Made by a program: the position numbers and the translations under genes
Notes under the pieces: model-generated
Seen by the model: the letters and a program-made list of their open reading frames with translations, nothing else
Databases searched by the model: none
What the model was told of the DNA's origin: nothing
NCBI GenBank assembly: GCA_951799405.1
Contig: OX637337.1
Coordinates: forward strand, 19,032,347-19,096,346
DNA: 64,000 nucleotides
Direction: 5' to 3'
From: Agapetus fuscipes
Lineage: Eukaryota > Arthropoda > Insecta > Trichoptera > Glossosomatidae
Part shown: piece after piece, positions 53,747-64,000 of the stretch
Layout: every line of letters begins with the position of its first letter
Numbering within the stretch: position 1 is the stretch's first letter

Positions 53747-53905
53747 CACCCCGAGTATCAAACATTGTGTAAACTCCCCAAAATTGCGTACATAGATAAA
53801 TGTATGTAAGGTAAGACAGCACTCCTGGTGAGTGATTTAGTCTCCTTACATTGTTTATATTTACACGTTAGAAGGGAGCTTGCGCAATGTTTTATATTCG
53901 GTATA
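53747..53905. mobile_element. Palindromic element, cluster copy 2
   Basis: CACCCCGAGTATCAAACATTG to GTTTTATATTCGGTATAC, with a centre CAGCACTCCTGGTGAGTGAT. It begins 64 bp after copy 1 ends. Confidence 0.65.
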
Positions 53906-54141
53906 CTTATATGCGTGTAAAGACACATACGTTACAGTTGTTTGTCGTCCCGTACCTTAACACCGGGTAGGGAAAGGTTTACCCAGCCTTCTGGGAAAGC
54001 ATTAACCTGGTCGCTAAAGTCCCCAGTGTGTTTATGTGTTTTTTTTTATATATTGTGTCGCGCTGGTGTAAATTTACGATGGTGTTATTTAATGTGTATG
54101 TGAGAAATCAAATATTTTTCTACCTACATTTTTCTTCTTTT

Positions 54142-54300
54142 CCCCGAGTATAAACATTTGAATAAACTCCCCTAGATCGCGTAAATATAATAATGTATGA
54201 AATAGACAACAACACTCCTATTGAATGGTTTCGTTTTCAGTCATATTTTTTATTTACGTGATTGAGGGTAGCTCATGTAAATGTTTTACACTAGGGGAAC
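54142..54300. mobile_element. Palindromic element, cluster copy 3
   Basis: CCCCGAGTATAAACATTTG to AATGTTTTACACTAGGGG, with a centre CAACACTCCTATTGAATGGT. Confidence 0.65.
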
Positions 54301-54424
54301 TTATCTCAAATTTTATATTTCTTCGTCGTCTTCTTCTTTGATTATACTTTTCCTTCAATACAAAGAAATATTTTTTTTTATTTTTTTTAGTAAACCACTT
54401 TAATAAACACATTGTTGATTATGG

Positions 54425-54680
54425 ATGGGCGTCCGCAGCGTAGTGATTAAGGCTTCAGACTAAACTGGAAAGGAGTGTGTTCGATTACCAGCGAAGCTTA
54501 AAAAGCTACCATCTAATTTTCAAGGAAATGTTTAGTTTGGTTAAAAAAATAGCTACCTTTATCATAACCTGCTCTCATATATTTTAACATCTTTACTGTA
54601 AATAAATATTGGTTGAATAGTTGCTATGACTAAGCTCACAGAAAGCTCTCAAGATGTGATTCACCCATAAATAGTAGTTA
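54425..54680 (+). repeat. SINE C-like copy, diverged
   Basis: tRNA-like head (GCGTAGTGATTAAGGCTTC, GTGTTCGATTACCAGCG), a body and a 3' part with AAAGCTCTCAAGATGTGATT. The middle is poorly preserved. Confidence 0.5.
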
Positions 54681-55921
54681 GTCTTCACTGAATTAAACAG
54701 GCCGATATTTCTTAATTTTATAATCTTCTTTAGTAAAAGCAAGACATGCAGTCAAACCTTAATAAAAATAATATTCTGATAGAAATTGCAACGTAGTGTA
54801 TTTATCTCATATAACATTGGATGTCATTGGCGTACATTTCATTTCACAACGCTATAAAATGATAAATATAATAATAAACCCTAAAACCTTAGAAATTAAA
54901 TGCATGCTAAAATTCAAATTCTATGAACGTCAACATATTGTGACGAAATCCAGCCAAGGATTTTGGTTATGCACGGACTTTATATATTTTTTTTAACACC
55001 CTTATTTTTCAATATTCATTAAGCTTATGTGTTTGAATGAAACAAAGTTTTGCACACAGAATTATTAATACAGACATATATACAAAAATATTTTTGTTTA
55101 AAAATATGGAACCTTTTGTTTGGTTGTTCCTTTGACGTATAAGCCATCGTAACAAAGGCCTCTATATTCTGTTCTTTGTTTGGAACATTTTCGATGCGGT
55201 CATTTTTGTTTCATATGTTTTAATACATCACAGGGAAATATTCATAAATTCTAATGAAATAGGTACATATATTTTGTATCATACACTATTGTACCGAAAA
55301 AGTTATGCTATTTTTTCCAAATCTTGTTTTTTTTTCTACATCTGCTTCTTCTTATTTTCAGCCTTTCTCTTTTAATTCTTGAAGAAACGCTTCTTTAATT
55401 GTTTGGTGTCTATAGTTTACTATCGATGTTGCAAAGATATATTGCATTTCTCAAAGTGAAACAAACAACTGTTTTATTGAAGCTGAGAAATTAACAGGAC
55501 TGGTTCAATTGCTTTACCCAATATGTCTCTAGAACTGTTGCATGCAAAATAAAAAGTGCCCTTGTGATAATCTTGAAGGAATGATAATATCTGAACAATT
55601 AGATATTATGACACGTTCTGCATCTTCTTTTAACCGTTTCATCTTCAAGAAAAGCATCAAGATTGGAACCCATGTATTTTTCAAAACTTAGGTTTAACCA
55701 GCTTTATGCAAACTGCATTTCTTGAATTTATGATTTTTTAATATTTGTAAAACTTGCGGATATTACCATAAATGTAAGAAAAAAATAACGAAACCGGAAA
55801 ATATGCACTTTAACACCTTTGTTGGAATAAAATCTGTGAATTCAAGCCTTTCACTAACTAAGTCATCAACCAAACACTAAACCAACATTTAGGCGTTCAT
55901 ATAAAAAAAAAATTCTACTGC
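54681..55921. other. No gene seen
   Basis: AT-rich DNA with a small SINE A tail-like fragment (GATGTTGCAAAGATATATTG) near 55,425. Confidence 0.45.
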
Positions 55922-56171
55922 TCTAATCTAATCTAAGCTGTAAAGATATATACCATTTAAGATTTATATTAAATGCATTCCCACAAGCAGACATGTATAA
56001 TTTCGCGCTAACACATGCCGCATGTGGACCTACAATATAAAACCCCAATCTCAAATGAACATAAGCCCTGCAACTCTTGCCGTCCTTCCCTGATACAGGG
56101 GTGACATTGGCAAAGTGAACCATTTTCACAGTATGGGTGGTCAGCCGCATACCGACCTATAAGTCAAGGAA
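55922..56171 (-). repeat. SINE A copy, full length, subfamily 1
   Basis: Minus strand from CTCTAATCTAATCTAAGCTG to CCTATAAGTCAAGGAACG, close to the copy nested in the BEL element. Confidence 0.87.
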
Positions 56172-56825
56172 CGCTCTGTTGACAACAATAAGATTAAGTA
56201 TTTTACAAACTGAGCCATCGACCGACAAAATCAGCGATTATATTATCTTCTTTTTGTCATATTTGTCTTTGTTTTTATTTTGGTTTTTCTCTGTTTATAA
56301 AAAGAAGAGAAAAAAACAATAGAGTGTATTCTTACTATGTGCATTAGAAAAAATCTTTTGTTTCATGTTTTTTAAAGAAACCTGCATGTTCAAAGCACTG
56401 CAACGCGACATTTTTTCCAGCCCTGTATTGTGCATTCATACGGGACACGTGTACGATAAATTCTATGTGCTCAAAAAAATAGGAGCATTGTAGAATAATA
56501 TATTATGTATTTATTTTCATTCACGCAGACAAAATATTACAGAACAACGTCTTTTTTTCTGACAATGTTTCTTTTATGAAGATTATGATCATCATTGGAA
56601 TTTGTTATTTTGAAACGCCACAGGAAAAAAGGATACAAGAAGATTCTGTCAAACCACTGTCACTGAATCTTCAACTAGATTATTGTCCTTCGACCTGGAC
56701 TCCATAGTCATTATATTGTTCAGTATATGATTGAAACTAATACGAGCATTTTTTACCGCTATTTCAACATCTCAAAGTCCTATTTTTAATTAATCTTAGA
56801 AGTGATTGATTGCCATTGGTAGTTA
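56172..56825. other. No gene seen
   Basis: AT-rich sequence, nothing recognised. Confidence 0.4.
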
Positions 56826-57206
56826 AAGTCAGAAAATGAGAAAAAATATGGACAGACTAAGAACGTGCAAAAGAGCCATTGAAAGGAGAATGCTGGGAAT
56901 CAGATTCAGGGATAGGGTTTCCACCAGGAGATCTGTAGACGCACTGGTGTTACTGTTGTACAGTGAGTGGCCTGCTTAAACTAGCGCTGTGCAGGTCAAG
57001 TCACAAGGGAGGAAAATGCAAGGTGGCTGAAAATGATTGTCCAGTGGCGGCTCAGGATGTCAAAGCGGGGAGTAGGGCAGCCCAGACTGAGGTGACTTAA
57101 CGACATCAAGGGAACTGCAGGCAGAGGATGACTGAAAACAGCAGTTGATAGGCAAATATGCAGATAATTGGAGGAGACCTACGTCCAGGAGTGGACTAAG
57201 AAGGGC
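56826..57206 (+). pseudogene. Non-LTR retrotransposon RT C-terminal remnant
   Basis: Across broken frames the plus strand reads LRTCKRAIERRMLGIRFRDR, then a RWLKMIVQWR block, GVGQPRLR and TYVQEWTKKG, the usual endonuclease-RT C-terminus of a different insect LINE family. Frameshifts and stops make it a pseudogene. Confidence 0.75.
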
Positions 57207-58817
57207 TGAGGAGAGAAGGAAGAAAGGAATTCAAGAACAAAAAAGAGTATAAGGAAGTGTAAATAAATTAATGGGCTCTCTGAGACTAAAGTCGGAAAAA
57301 TACATAAGGTGAATACAATTATCCGTATGTTAATAATCTTTTAGGTTTCCAATTTATGTTGCAAAGATTTTGGACGCGAAAAAAAACTCTTATGTTTGCA
57401 CTCACGTAGCATGACGTGTATTATAAATTATAACTTACAAAAGATAATCTGAATCTAAAGTGATTATAACAAAACACTAGTTAAGAAAAACTGAAAGAAA
57501 ATAAACAAGTAAAGTCAACGACAAAAATAAACAAGGTGTAATTGTGCTAACTTTTCTTTCAATTTTTTGTTTGACCTAGTAAAGGTATTATTGTCTCAAA
57601 AAGGTTTATCCAGATTCTTTGTTTGTAGACAAATCGGCATTGAAAAAAATGTCACACCTCTACGCCGTAGCAGAAAAGCTTTCGGCGTAGCAGGTCCCCT
57701 TGCGACACACAAAAGGCGTCCCGTCCTCCCTCCTAAGCAGAGCAAACACTCCAACGATTCTATATTTACACAACTTTACGTTATTAGCTTTATTTTGACA
57801 TCTTCAAGGGCTTTGTTTATTCAAAACGGTGAGTGTAGGGAATCCATTTAGCGCGCGCTTGGAGCCAATATAAAATGTCTTGACTTTTATTTCTACAGCG
57901 ATAAATCGCTATTTTTTTTGATAATTCTTCTTTTAAAGATCACAAAAAAGCCACTTCGTTTTTAATTGTGATCGTTTTATGATTTTTCTGTAGAGGATTT
58001 TGCCTTGGGCCTAGGTCAAGCGATTAAACTGTCTTAACATATCTTTGGTGGTTAAAAAAGTACATTGAGTATATTAATATGTGTTAGTTTAAATACAGGC
58101 TATTATTCAGTTCTCTGAGAATATTCCTTTCAATTTTCTCTTTTAGTCCAGATAAAGTGATAATTTTTTTATCAGTTCTCTTTTTTGTAGACCAAAAACC
58201 GCTTTATTTTACTTTTAAAAAAACACAATTAATTTTGCAGTGCCCATAATTGAATATAATTTTTTGATACTTTTTAGACACACAAAAGTCATAAAAAATG
58301 GAAAAATTGTTGTTCCTTTCACCTCAAAAACCTTTGATTTTCATAAAAAAAAATCAAAAGAAAATAAAATACAATCACTAGAATAAAAAGTAGAATATTA
58401 GTTCCATTACAAATGTATTAAAATGAAAACATTTTCAAAAACTAAAAAAATGTTATATCTTTCCTTAGTTAGTTTTAAAAATATGCTCCATGTTTTAATG
58501 TAGAAATCTTCAAATTAACATTTATGTTTCATTCTCAACGGACGCCTTTTTAAAAAGAGCCTTTTTAATTTTTCATACAGCATTATCATAGCGGGGCCTA
58601 ACAAATCTTTTGAAGTTTTAAAGCTTAAAACTCTTTGCTTTAAAAATGCGGAATTAATTTAAATTGTTTTTTGCTACGGCTCTAATGAAAAATTACTCCA
58701 GGCAGCCGAGGGAAAATAATGTTGCGCCCTGAAGAAAAAAAGGTTTTGAAACTTCAAGCTGTTTTGTAGAAGCTCATCTTAACATAAAGGGAAAAATATG
58801 TTCCTTACAGGTAATAC
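57207..58817. other. No gene seen
   Basis: AT-rich. A 94-codon open frame at 57,567-57,851 spans a GC-richer block but has no recognised similarity. Confidence 0.4.
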
Positions 58818-59201
58818 TGTTACGATTTTAGGGTTCGAAAGACTTTCAATTAAAAATACTGGTCTTCTTATACAGTTGTTTATTTTACACTTTTAATAAT
58901 TTATTTTCACAAAGATAGTCTCGTCTATTCCATTACACTTGGTTTCTGTTCACTGGTTAAGTTGGTTCAATGTTGTTGTAAAGCTCGTAGGATACTGGCT
59001 CTGCAAGCAACTTGCACCCTTTTTATACTCTTCAAAACAGTACAATCTAGATCTATATTTGCTAGACAGTTCCAGAAAGGCGTAGTAATCATTATTTCTC
59101 GATGCTTTAAGTATTTTATTCAATGATTCCTACCCACACATATTTATGAGGATTCTTATTACATAGTTATAGCTAATACCTATTCTAATATTTACATAAC
59201 A
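58818..59201 (-). mobile_element. Solo LTR of a second LTR-retrotransposon family
   Basis: 384 bp starting TGTTACG and ending ATAACA, with inverted TGTTA/TAACA termini. It is flanked by ATAC at 58,814-58,817 and 59,202-59,205. On the minus strand it has a TATAAAAAGGG promoter-like box near 59,030 followed by AATAAA sites near 58,900 and 58,880, the order expected of an LTR. A 4-bp duplication suits Gypsy-like elements, but no internal region is present to prove it. Confidence 0.75.
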
Positions 59202-59205
59202 ATAC

Positions 59206-59610
59206 GTAAAAATAAATTAATACAAAATACTGTGCAATATATTATATTATTTGCACTAATAAACACATTTATTATATCAGATCTATAGCACAGCTGGAAG
59301 TACGGTTTTGGTGCCAGTAATTTTAATTTTAGTGTTTGCCTCTTACTCCAGTAATTTTATCGGAAAGGTAACTCGACCTTGTCTTGTTATAAGTTTGGAC
59401 CATTTACTTGTGACAATAAAAAGGTTTCTTTTTTCAAATATAATACGGATAATGTACCTTTATTGCTACTTACAGTTACAAGCTTTTCTTTCATTTATCA
59501 GTTAATGGTAACAGTTTTATGTGTACATATGAACCTCAACCAAAATAACAGAAATGTAAGAAATGTAAAAGTTATATTTTCGAATAGAAATGCAATTTTT
59601 TTTTTCATTA
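59206..59610. other. No gene seen
   Basis: AT-rich sequence, nothing recognised. Confidence 0.4.
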
Positions 59611-59862
59611 TTCCTTGACTTATAGGTTGGTATGAGGCTGACCACCCATACTGTAAAAAATGATTCACTTTGCCAATGTCACCCCTGTTTCAGGGAATGT
59701 CGGCAAGAGTTGCAGGGCTTATGTTCATTTGAGGTTTGGATTTTATTTGTAAGTACACAATCAGCATTTGTAAGCGCGAACTACACGTGTTTGTTTGTGG
59801 GCATACATCTGAGAGCTTTGAATGAATATATCCTTGCAACTTAGATTATAGATAGATTATAT
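59611..59862 (+). repeat. SINE A copy, full length, subfamily 2
   Basis: TTCCTTGACTTATAGG to TTAGATTATAGATAGATTAT. Almost identical to the copy at 21,207-21,451, suggesting recent activity. Confidence 0.9.
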
Positions 59863-60373
59863 TAAAGTTTTTTACAAAAACATTACAATCATTGGCCCGA
59901 TAATATCCATTTTTTTTATTTTAGAACTTTTGTATCTTAATATTATTTCAAACATTATCTACGACTATGATTTTATGTCTTTTTGGTAGCTTAGAAGTAT
60001 ATTGAACAAAAATTGTTAGTAATTTAACACCATTCATCTTATTTAGGTTGCACATTAGTAGTACTAGGTAGCAAATTTAAATAAATATAAAATAATCTGA
60101 AAAATACTACTCCTACAAATCATCTTGTCAATGTACAGATAGGCGTATTGATTAAATCAGCTAGTTTGCTCTGGCGTATCTCGGTTTGTATCTGTTGCCG
60201 GACACTTTGACCGCGGCTGCCCCGCAGTTTGTTGGGAATTGAGTTATTTAGTGCCCTTCACGGACTATCTGGGTGACCGCTCGTGGCATCGCAGCTACGG
60301 TCCGCAGAGCGTTGATCCTCTACGAAAAGGTTCTAGAACTTTCTTTGTTTCGTAGAACCCTACGCAACGCAAT
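59863..60373. other. No gene seen; contains a GC-rich block
   Basis: AT-rich to about 60,170, then roughly 190 bp of GC-rich sequence (GACCGCGGCTGCCCCGCAG, GGTGACCGCTCGTGGC) of unknown origin up to the SINE B copy. Confidence 0.4.
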
Positions 60374-60706
60374 GCAAAAAACGCAACTAAGCTTCACATA
60401 TAGTGTAACTTCTTGCCGCGTTATCCCCGAAGGGGTCGCATGTGGCGAGTTGAACCTATTTATTTTTACAGGTAAGGGGGCCGGCCTAACGCCAACCACT
60501 TCAGTTGAAGTGGAGGTTTCCCAGCTCCCGAGAGTGCTGATACTCATTTCTTGTGAAGGCTGAGTAAACCTTGCCGGTATTTTTTTATTTTGGGGTTTGA
60601 AATAAACACCGAAACGGGAAATCATTTCTGACACCCTCGGTGGGATTCGAACCCGAGCTTTCGGCATGGAATGCAAGCACTCTACCACCTGAGCTATCGA
60701 CCGGAC
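60374..60706 (-). repeat. SINE B copy, full length
   Basis: Minus-strand copy from CGCAACTAAGCTTCACATAT to the tRNA-like head GAGCTATCGACCGGA. Nearly identical to 17,749-18,068. Confidence 0.9.
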
Positions 60707-60870
60707 TAACTGTTTATATAGTCGACCCTAACTGTTTATATAGTTGAATCTTTGCCGTATTGAGGTGCTGCTTAGTGTCTTTGTCGTCCACTACTTACGC
60801 ATGCCATTTAGCATGACTTGAACTTGTTATGAGCCTTCCATCTTTTGTCCTGGTAAATATAACTGGGCTG

Positions 60871-61028
60871 GAAGTCTCATCATCACGGTAATTCTTATCT
60901 ACCAAATATCGGTAATACTTGTATAAAGACTTGTCAATCCAAGATGGCCGTAAGTGAACAGTTGGTTAACCTTCATACAAATATTACCGATATTCGGTAG
61001 GTAAGAATTACCGTAGTGATGAGACTTC
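60871..61028. mobile_element. MITE, GTCTCATCAC family, complete copy
   Basis: 158 bp with about 55-bp inverted termini (GAAGTCTCATCATCACGG to TATAAAG, and the complement ending GATGAGACTTC). The short centre is CAATCCAAGATGGCCG. A partial copy is at 5,353-5,465. Confidence 0.8.
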
Positions 61029-61205
61029 TGGAAAGACTATGAATTATAAGGTTAGTCAAGATTTGTTTATTAAATGAGTGCGGTGTAATAAAAATGTGGG
61101 TAGAAGTACAATGAAGTGCAACGAGATAGCTTGAGTATCTAAAAATAATCGACAAGTAGAGTGTACAAAGTGAATGACACAGGAAAGTGAAGAGAACTTC
61201 GGGAT

Positions 61206-61329
61206 CTCATATGAACATTAGCCCTGAAACTCTTGCCGACCTGCTCTGAAACAGGAACAAAATGGGCAAAGTGAACCATTTGTAATGGTATGGGTAATCA
61301 ACCTCATACCAACGTGCACGTCAAGGAAC
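61206..61329 (-). repeat. SINE A 5' half
   Basis: TCATATGAACATTAGCCCTG to ACGTCAAGGAAC, minus strand, ending about 10 bp before a MITE. Confidence 0.65.
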
Positions 61330-61339
61330 AATTACATAA

Positions 61340-61598
61340 TTCGCTGCCTTAGTTCTTGTTTACCGTATACGCCATTGAGAAAATTTCACATGAGCAATGT
61401 TTGCATGTGTACTGGACCAATGTGTCTTATGAAAACAAGAAATTTATTCAAAAAATATTTTTAAAAACTCTCACATTATCTAGTTTTACGATTTTTCTTA
61501 GCTCAGATTGTCTAGAATTTGATTCATAAGACAACTGCATGAAAAAGTCATATTTGACAAGATTGGCGTATACGATAAACAAGAACTGGGGGAGCGAA
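61340..61598. mobile_element. MITE, AGTTCTTG family, copy 2
   Basis: Same length and ends as 2,615-2,871. The two differ at scattered positions only. Outer termini read TTCGCT and AGCGAA. Confidence 0.78.
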
Positions 61599-62093
61599 TT
61601 GTCAAAATGAGATCCGAGTTCTTTTATTTACATTTTTGGACCATCAATCATTATTAGATTATTTTAGACCCCCAGCATATATAATTATGAGGGTTTTATC
61701 ACTTTGGGAATCACTGTTCTACGGGCTACGCCGACCACTGACCTGCTACGACAACCTAAAAAAGGGTAAACAAGACTAAACACACAATAGATTAGCGCAA
61801 CTGACCAAGTTTGCTAAATGTAATAGTAGAGATAATTGTATTTACATTTTACAAAACCTCTTATAATTCCTCTTGTTTACTTACCTACATTTGAAAAATT
61901 TTCAGAGGATAATAATTAACATCAGTCGATTATCAACTAAGTAGAACATCCGTTTTCTGAACGGTTTGATTTGATTTCAAGCATCGCTGGAAATCAGTTT
62001 TATTTTGCAAGGAGATTAAAATCGAAGCCTGCAAAAAATAAGGCTTATTCAACATTAACGTATCAACGAAAATTAAAATATTCTTCTGACATA
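61599..62093. other. No gene seen
   Basis: AT-rich sequence, nothing recognised. Confidence 0.4.
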
Positions 62094-62270
62094 GTTCCTT
62101 AACTTATGACTTGGTATGAGGCTGACCACCCATACTGTTATTAAAATGGTTTAATTTACCAAGTAAGCATGCGGCATGTGTAAGCGCTAATTTATACATG
62201 TCTATTTATGGGAATGCTTTCAACTTGAATCTTAAATATAAATTTTTGCAACTTAGATTATAAACATACA
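62094..62270 (+). repeat. SINE A copy with internal deletion
   Basis: GTTCCTTAACTTATGACTTG to CAACTTAGATTATAAACAT, lacking about 75 bp between the head and the CATGCGGCATGTG block. Confidence 0.72.
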
Positions 62271-62499
62271 AGGTTAGATGATCTGCAGCAGTTGGAAATG
62301 GGAACAAAATAATCTGATTTAACTGCAGCACAGGTTTATTTAAGACGGATATGCAAGGTTCTTGGCATTTCTTTATTTTATTTATGTACAACAATTTTTT
62401 TTTTTTTTTAATTGATTTGTGGAAAGGAATGCAATCCACCAACCTATTTTACCTGGCCAGTTGTCTTCATGCGAAAGCAGAAGCTTGTGTGCATGCAAC

Positions 62500-62610
62500 G
62501 GCATCTGTTGAACCAGGGTCGAAGTTATCGTCGCGAGATTCGAACCAGCGTTATCCGGTTCCAAATAACCTGTCTTGATCCCCGCGGCTATAACACCGAC
62601 AATCCAGGTT
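62500..62610 (-). repeat. tRNA-like SINE E, copy 2
   Basis: Minus-strand B box GCTGGTTCGAATCTCGC. The flanking AACCAGGGTCGAAG and AACACCGACAATCC blocks are shared with 47,370-47,500. Confidence 0.55.
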
Positions 62611-62820
62611 AATACGAGTATAACAGTAAAATAAATTAACACAATACGTTTGCCGAAAAGATTAGAGAACTAGTTACATACATTTTTGAATGCTCAGCGA
62701 TTGCTTCAGACTGACATTTCTATTATTGATTGTCATGACTAGTATACATTTGCGAGAAAAAAAAATTAACCACTTTTTGCCAAATGCTTGATAATTATTC
62801 TCAAAGGAGGCAAAAGTTTG

Positions 62821-63080
62821 ACCGGTCCGTAGCTCAGTGGTAACACTGTGAAGTCTAAATGGGAAGGTTGTGGGTTCGAATCCCGGAGAAGCACAAACAA
62901 TATACCATTTATATTTTCAAATTTGCTCTTCGCTGGAATGAAAAATTCATAAAACCTTTAAATTGATAATTGGACCGGCCACCAAAGGTCCATCCAGCCT
63001 TACAGCAAATGGGTCTTGCTTGAGTATTGGCGCTTTGTAGCAACGACCAAGCTCGTTCACCTCTTCGGCACCACAAAAAG
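62821..63080 (+). repeat. SINE C, reference copy
   Basis: tRNA-like head with CCGTAGCTCAGTGGTAAC and GTGGGTTCGAATCCCGG, then GAAGCACAAACAATATACC, GCTCTTCGCTGGAATG, CCGGCCACCAAAGG and GGGTCTTGCTTGAG. The A and B boxes are intact, but no acceptor stem pairs. Confidence 0.75.
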
Positions 63081-63228
63081 TATCATAGACCCCTAGAGTC
63101 TCTAGAATCTAGGGAGTCTCCCGCACAGGATTTAAAAAAAAAAAAAATTGAGAAAAAATTGTAACCCTTTCAGACCAATATTTCTAGCTGAAGTCTAGAA
63201 TAATTTTATTTATTGCTACTTCTTATAT

Positions 63229-63479
63229 TTCCTTGACTTATAGGTCAGTATGAGGCTGACCACCCATACTGTAAAAAATGGTTCACTTTGCCAAAGTCAC
63301 CCCTGTGTCAGGGAAGGTCGGCAAAAGTTGTAGGGCTTATGTTCATTTGAGTTGTGGATTTTATTTGTAAGTACACATTCAGCATTTGTAACCGCGAACT
63401 ACACGTGTTTGTTTTGTGGGCATGCATTTGATATGAGCTTTAAATGTTAATATATCTTAGCAACTTAGATTATAGATTA
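63229..63479 (+). repeat. SINE A copy, full length, subfamily 2
   Basis: TTTCCTTGACTTATAGG to TTAGATTATAGATTAT. Confidence 0.87.
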
Positions 63480-64000
63480 TTAAAGACTACTTTATACTCT
63501 TAGTAAAAGCCATTTTTTTATACCTACTTAAAGCTTAGCAACACAACTAGCAATTAAAAGTAGCACTTACTAAAAAATAATCAAATCTTTCCACTTTAAC
63601 TCTTTTCATTGAAAATTGATGAAATTGATGAAATATATTTTAAAACTCCTTCAATCTCGTTCAAGAGATTGTTAAGTTCATACCAATCTCTACTTTAACT
63701 ATATCTCACAGTCATAATACTTGGGCAAATATTTAACATAGGTCCAAAACCTTGAAGGCACATTTCGGATGACGAGGGATCGACAGACGCTTCACCCACC
63801 TGGCATTCGCAAGACTCCCAACTTCCTGGCTCACTAATTCCGGCATTATATAATTCAAACATTGGTTTAGGCCTGATCATCGAAAATCGATGAAATGTAC
63901 CAGACCCAGGTGGTTCCACGGCAAATCGGTCACAGACAGCTAACCCATGGGCAAATCGGTCACACGACAGTTCTTCCACACGACTTTTCTATGATGGAAG
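63480..64000. other. No gene supported
   Basis: AT-rich, then a somewhat GC-richer last 250 bp with a 94-codon minus-strand open frame. It contains a short local duplication (GGCAAATCGGTCACA at about 63,918 and 63,950). No protein family recognised. Confidence 0.35.

Noticed and set aside
57567..57851. 94-codon open frame over a GC-richer block
   Set aside because: No similarity recognised and no supporting signals.
62821..62895. Possible functional tRNA gene
   Set aside because: This is the head of SINE C; no closed acceptor stem and no 3' trailer typical of a tRNA gene.

Overview
This is a eukaryotic, AT-rich window that looks like an insect genome. The only host gene I can support is the 3' half of a classical arthropod neural cadherin (CadN type). 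Its eight exons lie on the + strand between 24,630 and 42,131, joined by GT-AG introns whose phases match throughout. Almost everything else is transposable-element sequence: SINE-like repeats, non-LTR retrotransposon tails, one nearly complete BEL/Pao LTR element, solo LTRs, foldback elements and MITEs. The order of insect is not resolved. Frequent TACCTAC-like runs are familiar from lepidopteran and aphid introns, but that is only a hint.

Layout. 1-24,629: long intron or upstream DNA full of repeats. It contains a 6.5-kb BEL/Pao element (8,550-15,042) with equal-length LTRs that look almost identical, a GTATC target duplication, GC-rich 151-bp tandem repeats in its leader and an internal deletion removing most of the integrase. 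24,630-42,131: CadN exons. They encode the last cadherin repeats, the membrane-proximal domain, EGF-LamG-EGF-LamG, a further EGF pair, one membrane span and a cytoplasmic catenin-binding tail with an aberrant end. The introns hold a three-level transposon nest (27,477-29,751), a tandem CACGTG-bearing repeat touching a splice acceptor, and a perfect 98-bp inverted repeat carrying a hammerhead-ribozyme-like core. 42,132-64,000: 3' UTR, then about 21 kb with no recognisable gene but many repeats, including a BEL solo LTR (44,436-44,791), a second solo LTR (58,818-59,201) and a cluster of palindromic elements (53.5-54.3 kb).

Repeat families, named locally. SINE A is about 245 bp, starts near TTCCTTGACTTATAGG, ends in a TTAGATTATAGAT-type tail, and has over 20 copies in two core subfamilies. 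SINE B is about 320 bp with a tRNA-like head and a tail ending near GTGTAGCTTAGTTGCG. SINE C is about 250 bp with a tRNA-like head followed by GAGCACAAA. Less frequent tRNA-like repeats and several non-LTR tails are also present. All splice sites, target duplications and inverted repeats were read by eye from the sequence. Family names rest on recognised motifs, not on searches.
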